DNA of 64,000 bases, taken from Zychaea mexicana. Lineage: Eukaryota > Mucoromycota > Mucoromycetes > Mucorales > Lichtheimiaceae. Both the position numbers and the translations under genes were made by a program. The stretch is taken from assembly GCF_025766255.1 (NCBI RefSeq), contig NW_026516714.1, positions 186,001 to 250,000 on the forward strand. The letters are read 5' to 3'. The notes beneath the pieces are model-generated. The model was given only the letters and a program-made list of their open reading frames with translations, ran no database searches and was not told the origin of the DNA. This document shows positions 12,570 to 23,962 of the stretch, one piece after another (the stretch's first letter is position 1; the number at the start of each line of letters is the position of its first letter).

Positions 12570-15500
12570 ATGAAGCCAAGCAGTTCTAACGACGAAAGCT
12601 GGGTTTCTTCGTTTGATTTTGCACGGCCTCCGGCGTTCTTGCGATTACGCATTGACATTATGGAGCGCATTTGTCGGTTCTTGCCCACACAGCGGGATCT
12701 CTTTGAAATCACAGTGGCCAATCGAACATGGAGCACCGCGTCAACACCCATTCTCTGGGAAGCGCCGGTGCTTCGAGATCCTACTACTTTTCAACTCTTC
12801 TTGGGCTCCGCGACGTCGCGAAAACGTCTGGCCTTATACGTAAAACGACTCTCACTCTGTGTACGGGACGGCGAGTGTCCGACCATTTTTCGTGCTATGC
12901 TTGATTCTGTGTTGACTCGACACAACCAGAAAAACATCCCACTCAGATGGCCCGAGCTGATCATGCACCTGGTACGACAGTGTGAGAATATCGAGGCACT
13001 CAAAATCTACGGCTGGCAGCTTGATCCTATGAAGATTGAATCGATTGGCGCGACTCTCAGCCAACTGACTAGCCTCACCGTCATTGGATCCAACGAAACT
13101 TTTAAACGTCCGTTTGTGCTCCGGAACATGATGTCAAGGCTGCGCGAACTTCGTCTCGACGGCGAGTTTTACTTATCAGTGGAGTTTGCAGGCACGTTGG
13201 CTAGTCGCGCTCATGCACTGCGTTCATTGGAAATACCACTATGTCACGGCAAGAACAAAAACGAGATGATGGAGGAACAAACTCTGGCGCGCTTGTGCTC
13301 TGGCGAACTTGACCTGACCGAGCTCACCCTGACCGAGGGCCGACCCATGGCAGATGTTCATGTTGAACGCGTTGTATCGGCATTTCCCAACCTACGTTCG
13401 CTCACGCTACATGGAACGACATTCGTCAGTGCAGGCATCATTTCCACCGTCATTGCCAATTGCCAAAACATCGAAAACATCGAACTACGCGCGGATCCTC
13501 AAACGATATCCTCGCAGAAAAACAAGTCACCAACATACAAAGGAACCAACTCGTGGTCAACAGCAATCCATCTCAAGCGACTGCTTTTGGAAAACATGAT
13601 CGTGCCTGAGAAGGTGATGGAGGATTTGGCACAATCGTGTGGGTCGTTGAAAACCATCGGCTTGCGCAACTGTGAAGATATCACAGATGATGCTTTGATC
13701 CAGCTGCTTGAATGCAACGACGATCTGCGTACACTGCATATAATCGAATGCACAAGTATTGGCGATGCAACATTGGAGGGCTTAGCACGATCAGCAGCGC
13801 AACATTCCATTCAGGATATATACATGGAAGCTTGTGGCCCGGTGTCACCGCGTGCAATATATCTGTTATGCTGTGCCACTGCAGATCATCGCTTACGACG
13901 GATTTGCTTCGACGGTTATAATAATCTCGCCTCATCCATTGTCGGATCTCTGGCTATTGAACGTTTGGATGAGGCACAAAACGCGGCATGGGGAGCTGTG
14001 CGATTAACTCTTGATGAAAGGGCCATCGATGCACTTGCGTCTGCCGACTCGCAGATGAATGCTGAACTCATGGAAGTGCCCAGCAACCGCTATTTGACCG
14101 GCGAACAACTAGTCATGCTTGCCAACGAATTGCATGTCAGTGTGACTTTCCTAAATGATGCCATTGAAAAGGTTCAGGTAAGAAATAGTTTTTCATGCTG
14201 GTTAGTCTTCTAATTCACGAGGAAACCTAATTCTTGATGGTTTATGATGTTAGGCAGAGGGACCCGTGGATGACAGCAGTAATGAGCAAGAACCAGAGCA
14301 GGCTTCGAAGCACGAAGATTATGAGCAAAGTAAGGAAGAGGACAAGTAGACGGATGTATTGGCTTTTGCAAATCGATTTTCTCAATGATAACAATTGATT
14401 CGTATTAGAAACAGCTCACAAATCATTATCACGGGTGGCATCGTTAAAGAGTCAATACAATTTGCGGCCGACTACTCCAGCCTTGTGGGCACATGCAAAC
14501 GAGTCCGAGATTCAGCAGTATCTCCCAACGTCATCATCCAAGATCCACAACGACAATGCCACTGTGACATCCGCTACATCTCGTTCATCACGGCTTTCTC
14601 AACGCAATTCTACCACTGCTTCGACTCCGGTGCCTGATGCAGAGCCTGTTATGGAGCATGAAGAAGAACAGGACTTTGAGGAGCCAACAACATATGAAAA
14701 TACACATGCAAGTACTACTACATCGTATCGCCTGGACCAATCTCCGACTCCTAATTATCCAGCAATGCAGTTCGTAGAGCCCTTCACTGAAGAAGCGGAA
14801 GAAACGCCAGTTGCCATGCCACCACCATTACCCACAGCGGCCCCAGAACCGCCCTTGCGCGAGGAATGGCCTATTCTCACGACGACATCCAATGACGCCG
14901 TCAGCAACAACAGCAACAACAACAGTAAGGCGTCTAAAACGGTTGAACTAGGGGGATGGGGCTCGCTCAACCCCACTCCATGGTCTAAAAAAGTGGCCTC
15001 TACATCTAAACAACCAGGGCCAGCATCCCAACGACAAGCTGAGCAACCATGGACACCATACACTGCTGAACACCACGAACATAGATGGCAACAGGAGACG
15101 CTGGAACAACAAGCTCCTAGCTTCAAGCGTGGCGGCACCGGTCGTGGTGCCCGGAGCTCGTTTGTAATGGAAAGCGACGGCTGGGGAACACCGGAGAATA
15201 ACATACCTTGGAACGACTTGCGACAGCAGGGTTACGCTCACGAACTTCTTGAGAAGCAGAAAAAGACCCAGTTCTGGGATCCAGTTTCACAACAATACAA
15301 GACATCTGGAAGTGCAGCTCCAGTAGCACGACCAACAGCCGCACCATCGGAACCGACGCCACCCGCGCTAGCCAGTACCGCATGGCCACCGCTTGAAAAA
15401 GCCAGTGCGTCGCCAAAAAAAGTACCAGAAAACAAAACAAAGTACTCACGTCAACGATCGCCCGAGTTTTTGAGTAGCGATGAAGAGGATATTGATTGGG

Positions 15501-17015
15501 ATGACGACGACGGCGTGACGATCAAGACTTCCCCGGCGCTTGAACCACAACATGGCCGGCAGCAGCAGCAGCAGCAGCAGCAGCAGGCTCAGCCGCAGGC
15601 GAGAGGTAATGATAAATTTCTACCTATCCACCCTGGAAAACCCAAGTGGCAACGAGAAAGGGAATGGATGAAGCATAGAAGCCCAGCAGTTATGGATCAT
15701 CCTGAGGATGATATGAAGGATTCTTTTCTTGGATACGATGAGGGCTGGGACTAAGGTCGATGGGTTATTCCACACTTATGCACTATATACCAATAAACCT
15801 TTTTTTATCCCTTTTTTTCTCTCTCTATCTATAGCCCATTCCAAGAGCCTTCCCGACAATACATGTTCTCCCAAGGCTCCCGAGAAAGCCGCTCCACGGA
15901 ACAAGGAGGACGACAGTGCGGCTGTAGCACAGTGGCACGATTTTGCCTCGATAGGTGTGGCTGAACAAATTGCGCGACAGGAAAAGACAGCACGACATAA
16001 TACCCTGACGGCCGCTGCGTCCTTTGATGCGCAATCGGGATTCTTGATTGATACCAGCGATGTCGTTGCTGGCGGCAAGTTGAACACGAAACTTACTAAG
16101 GACAACAACATTGCTGCTACTACTGCTCGAAATTCATCGTTCGAATCTTCTTCGCTGTGGGAGGAAATGTCAGGACTCACCATGGACAATAATAACGCAT
16201 CACCACCGATATCACTTGAGGAGAAAAGTGATTCAATACAAGATAATGCTCTAATCGATACAAACGACGATGATCTCCTTTCACCCGAAGGAGACCAATC
16301 GAACGCAACTATACAACAACCATTAATACCAGATGCAAACCTCATTCAGCCGCTAATCACACACATGTCTGTCAATGATCCGCTTGAAAGCTTAATAATG
16401 GATGAGGGTGACCCAGTGCAACGAAACGAAACACCTCTCTCAAACGTTAATTTACTGGAAGGGAATGGATCGCCTCTTTCAAATGTTGGTTCAGCACAAG
16501 GAAATGGAACGCCTATCTCCAGCGATGATCACATGCAAGGAGATGATGAGGCGTCCGTTTCGAATGTTGATTCAACCCAACAAGTAGATGATTCTCTTCC
16601 AGGTAAGAAAGCACCTCAACGGAAAAGAGTTCCGATTATGGAACATCCAAAAATGAAGAGGATCCATAAGATGGAGTTGGATGTTCCAGACAAGGGCAAG
16701 CGTATTCTAGAATACCGTCTGGTGAGTTGTACTACTTTACTCGCTATACTTATGTCGCTCTCCTTATACTGACATTATCTCTTTTCTTAGATCGATACAC
16801 CTGAACAGATAGCACAAGCATTCTGCAAAGAACACGAGGTACCCGAAAACCTTCATGCAAGAGTGTTTGAGATTTTGAATGAAGTACTGGGCAGGAAAAA
16901 GACAAAATGTCTCTTAGACGAGAAGGATAAGCAAGAGAAAAAGAAGAAGAAAAAGAGCACCAAGAAAAAGTCGTCTTCCACCATTACCGAACAAGCAACC
17001 CCACCATCATCATAG
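12570..17015 (+). CDS. F-box/LRR protein with long Trp-Gly-rich disordered tail
   Basis: Putative substrate receptor of an SCF ubiquitin ligase. Exons: 12570-14177, 14254-14329, 14409-15605 (or to the stop at 15754), 15835-16721, 16791-17015. The long form is 1330 residues; ending at 15754 gives 1009. The F-box lies at about residues 24-65 (LRLRIDIMERICRFLP). Leucine-rich repeats fill ~130-490, with the AMN1-like ITDDALIQLLE motif. The exon 2 donor GTAAGG joins in phase to exon 3, which has no ATG of its own, so what looks like two genes is one. The tail has GGWGS, DGWGTP and DEGWD motifs and a CAG-encoded polyglutamine. The last exons hold a conserved-looking block (about residues 1230-1290) and a Lys-rich end. 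If the junction at 14329/14409 were wrong, the F-box part would stop at 14349. Confidence 0.78.
15561..15586 (+). repeat. CAG microsatellite encoding polyglutamine
   Basis: Near-perfect AGC/CAG repeat inside exon 3 of the F-box/LRR gene, coding for about nine consecutive Gln residues. Such tracts vary in length between strains. Confidence 0.9.
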
Positions 17016-17166
17016 TCTCCTGCACTCACTCACACGCACTCATACACCCTCACACATCTTTGTTCAACGAAACATTTCTCCACACAGAAAGCACACATAG
17101 TAGCAATAATAAAGCAAACATGCATATATAAATTGAGAAGAAAAACAATCCCATCAATCTGTTTAT

Positions 17167-18171
17167 TTAAGCGCGAGCAAGACGAGCGTTACGGGCCAAC
17201 TGACGCTTGTTCAAACGGGCAACGTTCTTCTCGGAAGCCTTGGCAACAGCCTCTTCCTTCTCGGTGAGGATAACCTCAATGTGGGAGGGCGAGGTCATGA
17301 AGGGGTTGCTATATACAACGAAAAGAACAATCACATGATCAATATCCTAATCATTTGGGCTCTACTTGGCTATATATTTCGCAGTGAAAAAACTTACATT
17401 CTACCGTGAGCACGGTAAGTGCGACGGCGGTGCTTGGGAGCTTGGTTGACAATGATGCTGGAGATGTAAAGCTCCTCAACGTTCAAACCCTTGGCCTATC
17501 ATATCAAGAAAATCCTCTTATTAGGATCCTCTTTCTTTCGTTCCGGCAATGCTTCATTACGATCGATCGATCGATTGCTCTCCTTTGATAGAAAATTACC
17601 TCAGCGTTGGATTCAGCGTTCTTCAACAAGTCAGTAACGAATTTGACCGACTTGACGGGCCAGCGACCCTGAGTAGCCTTGAATTCCTTGGCCTGAGCAG
17701 TACGGCCGACACCACCGTTAAAGTGACGGAAAGGAATGACCTGCTTGTGCTCAGTGACGTTCTGCAAGTAGCTGTAAGCCTTGCTCAACTTCAAGCCCTT
17801 GATGGCAGCTGCTACTTCGTGGGTGTTCTTGAACTATATAGTAATAGTATATAATTATAATTGCGATTCTATGTGTTATTATCTTTGTGTTCATCGTTTC
17901 GTTTTCTCGTCGAGTGTTTTTTTTTTGCGCTCCACGTCAAATTGAACTGATTGTTGTATAGAATTGATACTTGCGTGAACACGGAGGTAGGAACCACGAG
18001 ACTTGGCAGCTATTCAAGTAATTTATTTAAATCATCAATAATACTGAACGTAATTCGTCTCTTTTTTCATCGCATTGGTGCATTGAAGTGTTTGGAAAAA
18101 TTCAAATCGAATTAATTTTTAAATTATATACCTTTGGACGCGTTAGAGGGAGTGGCAGCGTATCTCACCAT
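17167..18171 (-). CDS. RPL17: 60S ribosomal protein L17 (uL22)
   Basis: Large-subunit ribosomal protein lining the peptide exit tunnel. Exons on the minus strand: 18171-18132, 18009-17975, 17833-17600, 17495-17398, 17308-17167. Phases join to give 182 residues (yeast 184). Diagnostic stretches are [63 protein letters not shown] and [19 protein letters not shown]. The second intron starts GCAAGT rather than GT; only this border gives the conserved RVHFKNT junction. ATG follows the family start ([13 protein letters not shown]). High-bias codons also fit a ribosomal protein. Confidence 0.97.
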
Positions 18172-19124
18172 GTTTGGCAAAAACTATTCAATATAAAGAG
18201 GGGGGTCAATTTAGCATCCACGTTTCCATCCATCCGTCCATCCATCCGTTCTTTCCGTTTATTGTGTTCGTTCGTGTACTCTTTCTCGTCCTTCACTTCT
18301 TTCCACCCTTCTGATGCATACCTTTTACGCGTGGATAGAGAGGGAGGCAAAGGGTTGCTAGGCCAGCGTTACAAAGTAGCACGCTCTCCGGCCCGGACTG
18401 GCCGGACTTTAATTTCTCCCTCGATTTCGGCCTTGTTGCTTGTCAGACATCCAAGAACAATGGGCTGTAATATTCTGACTATTAAACATGAGGTCGCCTT
18501 AAAAAACCCACATAGTCCATTGTAAACTAGCTTCATACACGCATAACTTGCAGCTTCTTATATTTTGTATAGACATGTTTCGGTGCCTTAACACACTGAG
18601 ACGCACAGATTTTGTCCATATCGGAAGAGTGGATCTAACGCAATACTCTAATTTAGTGCGCTACGATTACTTTGCATAAAGTGAACTTGCAAACAAATGT
18701 GCTATGCATGCACAAAAAGTAATATATATAGCAACTCTGTACCCAAACTACTCTTTCTTATACTTTTAAATATATTGATCAGGAAACTCACATAGTAGCG
18801 ACGTACTTTGTGAACTCACTGCAGCACATATATCGTACAGAAGTATCTGTAGTAATGTGTCCACCGTGGTATGTAGCTTCTTCAAAGTAATGTGTTGATA
18901 CCATGAGCAACAAAGGGAGTACAATGCGCGGTACCCCTGTCGGTTTGTTTGTTTGCTGTTTCACCGATCTGTCTCGACCTGAACCCCTTCAAAGAGCATG
19001 GGAGTGACAATTTTTCAGACAGGGCATAAAATAGAAAATGATTAACATGCCACACTAAAGGTATTGCAATCTCTTTCACCTCTTGATTATGTGAAACACA
19101 CTTTATTGTTATCGAAAAACAACA
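18172..19124. other. Intergenic, divergent promoter region
   Basis: Separates RPL17 from the kinase gene on the opposite strand, so both promoters lie here. Contains a short imperfect CCAT/CCGT repeat near 18222-18250 and otherwise no coding segment I can support. Confidence 0.5.
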
Positions 19125-20889
19125 ATGAATGTGCACTCAGAACAACAAGAAAACGCTGCAGAATCAACAAAAACGACAACAACACAAACATGTCAATGTG
19201 GCCTGTGCACTGGCGCTTTCAATGTGCTGGAACCCGCTTCGCCGGATACTAGAACGTTGATGGACATGGATTCTTCCGGTAGTCTTTCGACATTCTCATC
19301 CTCTTCGTCCACGGTGTCCTTCCAGTCATCTGCATCCGCAGCACTCCAAGAACTTGACATGGTAAAGAGGGTCAAGAAAGGCATGGCCAAGCCATTACCT
19401 ATTGCTGGCACATCCACACTCCAAGCTATCAGTGACTATGTTTTCTTGGATCTTCTGCACCAGGGTAGCACCGCACAGATAATAATGGCAGAACATCAAA
19501 CTACTCAAGACAGGGTGCGTATATCTGATAGTCCAGTCCCGCGATGCTGTAATACTTTTTGCTAACACGGATAGGGTTGGGAAATACTAGGTTGTTGTTA
19601 AGATTACGCCGCGTGCCAATAAATATGCCTTGTTGAGTATACCGGGTGATGTTGAAGATGAAAACGAATTCAAAAAACAAGAAACAAGTGCGCTCGAAAG
19701 ACTTCGTGACGAACATGCATTTCGAGAAGCCCAGATCTTAATGCTTCTACGTCATCCATACCTTCCACAAGTGTATGACTTTGTCACAACTTTGGATCAC
19801 CATTATCTTGTCATGGAACATATCAGCGGCACTCCCTTACTTTTCCATATAATCCGGCAACACTATTTATCCGAAGTATCTGCACGACGCTACGCTCATC
19901 AAGTCTGGCGCATTCTGGATTATCTCCATGGCCATGCTATTGTGCATCTCGACGTTCGAATTGATAATCTGATCCTCGCGCAGAACGGCCAGGTCAAGCT
20001 ACTGGACTTTAGCGCTGCATCAATTTGTGTTGATCAACTACTGGACAAGCGCAAATACATGTGTCGATCCATCCATTATACAGCACCAGAATTGTTGGAT
20101 ACCGTGAGCGAGACGTACGAAGGCCCGCCCGTAGATGTATGGAACTTTGGTGTCTTGATTTATATCATGGTGACTGGAGGAATGCCGTTCGAGGGCTATT
20201 CACCTGAACAAGTCAGCCAGCGGATTCTGGACAAAGATCATGTTCAATTTCCAGATAGACTTAGTCCGGAATGCCGTGATCTGCTCCAATCCATGCTAAC
20301 GATCGATCCAGGCCGACGGATCACGCTTGCTCAAGTGGCTCAGCATCCTTGGTTCCGCAGTTTACCGCCGGCCAGTGACATACCCATCCGCAAACCATTG
20401 CGGCCACCGCTTGATCCACTTGTCATACAAAAGATGACACGTGCGTTCAGTGTTCTTGGATCGCCGCAGCGAATCGCAGCAAGATTGACATATATCATTG
20501 AACGTAAGGAACACACCTATCATCATCCATTGATTTTACTCTATCATCTTCACCAAGAGCGTTTAGCTTTTCCAGAACGATTTTCATTCGAGAACGACAG
20601 CGCATCAACCGTAGGAGAAGAATACGAACACGTTTTTGCATCGTCACCAGAGAACCAACCTGACTATTCACCTGTTATCCCATCCAACACTCAAGGTGGA
20701 TTGCAACTTGTTTTCCATTCGCAACAAGAGCAATCACCTCAGTTTGTCCACGAGGAAGATGTACCGCAGCCGAGTCAATATCACCAGCATCTTTATCACC
20801 ATCGCCACCTCCATCAACAACGTCCTCGTCGTCATCACCGGAGAGCAAGATTGTTGCGACGTATCAAAAACTGGCTAGTCCACATGTAA
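19125..20889 (+). CDS. Ser/Thr protein kinase with atypical catalytic motifs
   Basis: 562 residues in two exons, 19125-19514 and 19591-20889, joined in phase 0. The N-terminal ~100 residues are Ser/Thr-rich and include a CQCGLC cluster. The kinase domain runs about 105-389: glycine-loop-like LLHQGSTAQ, ATP-binding Lys134 in VVVKI, Glu176 in the C-helix, catalytic loop H-L-D251-V-R-I-D-N256, DFS (269-271) in place of DFG, APE at 295-297, DVWNFG at 312 and HPWF at the end. The ATP Lys, both Asp residues and Asn remain, so activity is possible, but HRDLKPEN has become HLDVRIDN and the DFG Gly is Ser. Overall it looks CAMK/SNF1-like; the exact subfamily is not recognised. The C-terminal ~170 residues are polar and His-rich. 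Confidence 0.88.
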
Positions 20890-21046
20890 AAAAGAGTAGT
20901 TTTGAAATGCAAAAGAATAAAAAACAGATGGTTTAATTATACAGAAATTACGGGACAGGGAAGAAAAGGAAACAGAGACTTTTTTTGTGTGTGGGCGTGT
21001 GAGTGTATATATGATAAAAAGAGAAACAACAAAACATGCAGTTATT

Positions 21047-22096
21047 TTAAACAAGAAGTACAGCGTTGATACAGCCATCGTTTTCTAGGAGTAAAAGCAG
21101 AAAAGATCAGTCTCTTTGTCACTCTTTCCATCGCGTCCTCTCAACTTGCAACAAGAATGATTCTTACCTGGATTATTGGTGACTTGAGCGTATTTACCCC
21201 AGACGACCTTACCGCCAGTGGTCACCAAGCCCAATTCCGAGACATTCACCTCTAAAACGGTACCCTTGGTGATGACACCAAGCTGGGTATACAATGGCGA
21301 CTGTGGGTTCTTTTTGACGCCAATGATCGGCAGCTGGAACGTAGCCTTCAGTTCCGGATGTGTGACATGTGCCTTCTTGTAACGCATAGCCATAGGTCGA
21401 ACAAAGCGTTCGTATTTCGGTGGTTTACGAGTGAAGCCATCGCCGACAAAGGTTGCCTTGGTGATCATACGCTTCCAGGCCTTGCTCTTGGATTTACCGG
21501 TTTTGACGACCTTGAACATTTCATCTTCGGCCATACCACGGACAGCAGGCAATGGTACAGACCATTTGCCAGCCTTTTCTTTCCGCTTCTGCTTGACCAT
21601 GTTGCTCAAAATCTTGGCACGATCTTCACCCTCACGATCCAAAAGATAGGCAGGTACCGCACCTTCCGGTACTGCATCGGCTGACTTTTGTTTGGCATTC
21701 TTTTCTTCATGTTGTTTGATGGTCTTTTTCATTTGGATCTTTTCCGCATGACGCTTCTTGTTGTATAATTTCGCCTTCAATCCATGCACCTTTTGCGCAT
21801 ATTGAGAGTCTTTATGTGCCTGACGAGCTTGTCGCTTTCGCCTAAAGTTGAAATATATACATGTTTGTTTGGTAAATTGGCTTTGATCAAAGGGACAAAA
21901 AAATGATAACTGGTTGTTGTTGTTATTTCAAAAGATGGATCGATGCTTACGTGCGCTCTTCGTGATCGAATCGCCGACCATGGCGCTTAATGTGCTCTTC
22001 AATATGCTCGTTTTGAGGCTAAAGAAGAAGAATCTCGGATCAGTACACTCTAATCATTTAATTAAAGAGCGAGAGATCAAAGAGCTGCGTTACCAT
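21047..22096 (-). CDS. NSA2: Ribosome biogenesis protein NSA2
   Basis: Nuclear factor needed for pre-60S maturation (27S rRNA processing). Exons on the minus strand: 22096-22094 (the ATG only), 22018-21951, 21841-21168, 21084-21047. These give 260 residues; yeast Nsa2 has 261. Matches to the family include [57 protein letters not shown] and the end [22 protein letters not shown], which is restored only when the last intron is removed. The coding part of the first exon is just the start codon, followed at once by GTAACG. It faces the eEF2 gene divergently. Confidence 0.96.
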
Positions 22097-23869
22097 GTAG
22101 GGTTGTGTATTGAAGGTTTAGAAAAGAGTGAAATTTAAAAAAGTCTAAAGTCAAGCGAGCTGGAACAAAAAAAATTCTGTTTATGGGTCCGCTAAGATTC
22201 CTAATTCATTACCATCCTCAACACAGACTATACATGACAATGCAATCAGGCAAACAAACAGCCTGTTCGTGGTAGGATTTCCCACCACTGCCATAGCAAA
22301 CAGTTACTATGCAATTAAAATATTTAACCTTCATATACCACTGACTGGGCCGCTCCTATGGTTACTACGAACTGTTGTTGCTATGTTGTACGACTATTGA
22401 GCTGGATGCTTCATGCTGCATGACAATAGACATTTGGCGGGGAGTACTCCTTTCAAGTCATTTCCTGAACAGCCTGGTGTCTATTTTGTAACGCTGTTGC
22501 TACGAAACCGCAAACTAATAAGCAAGGGCTACAGCCTTGTTGTTGTTGATTTTTTGTTGTGTGAGATGCGAGTGCATAAAACACCTAAAGCCGGAAAATA
22601 TTGGTTTGGTACCCACGCTTCATGTACCAGCCATTCAAAAAATCTACCATTCATTACTACTGGAAGAATATAAAAAAACAAGGTTACAGTATGACGGAAA
22701 GTCACCAGATGGTGCACCCCCTCCCTCTTTTCTTTGAGTGAGAGAAAAAAAAAACCGATGAATGACGAGGAGAAGGGCGTGCACGCCCTTTTTTAAAGCA
22801 GACTGTGTCAAACTATGTACCTTTCGCAGCCAGAACAATTCTCTGCTACACATAATAGTGTCGTCACAATAAACAAAAGACAAACAATGCGAGGGGGATG
22901 TTCTTTTCACAGTGTGCAAAATAGAGAGTTCCGGGGCTTATTCTTTATGATTAATATGTAGGGTGGTCTGCTTGTTACTGCTGCTATGATATAAGAAGTT
23001 TAAGCATTGTGGGCTATGAACCAGGAAAGAAAGAAGATAGTGGTGACGACGTATCAATGATGAAAGAGAAAGCCCAGTATTAAAACCAAAACAAAAGGGA
23101 TGATTGACAAGGTCAGGCGACTTGGGCAGAGGAAAGTGTCACCTGTTAAAAAGAAAAAGAGTACATACTTGCAACTTGACAGGAGATATATATGATGCAA
23201 ACATATACTGCCACTACGGCTTGTTGCTGCTCATTGCGAGGGTGCCCAAGTGAGGGGCCGGGCACCGTAAAGACAAATTCGAGGTTCGGGCAAAGGAATG
23301 GGCGGTTGCACAGAAATAATGCGTTGTGTATTAGGGTGACTGACAACTCCCGACAACAGAGGGAGAACGAGCTTCCCTACCTGTAGTAATCTGTTGTAGA
23401 AGGCTCAACGAATTGTTGCGCAGTAGAAAGATACGCGCCTCGTGATCGAATGAATCTATCAGGAGAAGACTGATGGACTAAAGCAGCGGACGGGGTTTTT
23501 CACGGCGCAGTAGTGGATTGTCGACGCAGCTGGTTAGCACTCGTAGCAGCAGTACCAACAACAGCAGCTAGTTACAACAGACCCGAGAAGCAGCAGCAGC
23601 ACAAAGCGTGGGCGCGCGTGACATGGGATGCTTATAAAACAGTGTTATGCATCCTTCTTTTCCCGCAGTATTTGCCTTTTAGTGGTGGGAACATGTTGGT
23701 TGGAAAAAGAAACAGAGTGACACAGCAAGCATTCCATATTTGAACTGGGTGTGATGGGGTCCTTTCTTGCAAGCTAAGCTCATGATGTGTGAGTGTGAGT
23801 GTGAGTGTGTTGTGTTTGATGGCCTGGGTAAAATAAAAAGGACGCGTGTTTCTCATACTCGCTTCTTTA
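22097..23869. other. Intergenic, divergent promoter region
   Basis: About 1.8 kb between NSA2 and eEF2. Contains simple-sequence stretches (GTGTGAGTGTGAG near 23786) and a trinucleotide-rich patch at 23540-23610. No exon with family similarity or consistent splice signals was found. Confidence 0.45.
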
Positions 23870-23962
23870 CCTCTCTTTTTTGTTTTTCAACTTTCTCTTT
23901 TACTCTCTCTCTAACAACAACCTTTCTCCCCTTCTTTTGATTCAAACGGAAAGCAGTACAAG
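23870..23962 (+). promoter_or_regulatory. Pyrimidine-rich leader of the eEF2 gene
   Basis: CT-rich sequence (CCTCTCTTTTTTG, TTTCTCTTTTACTCTCTCTC) directly before the eEF2 ATG. CT-rich start regions are typical of highly expressed fungal genes; the exact transcription start is not visible. Confidence 0.45.
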
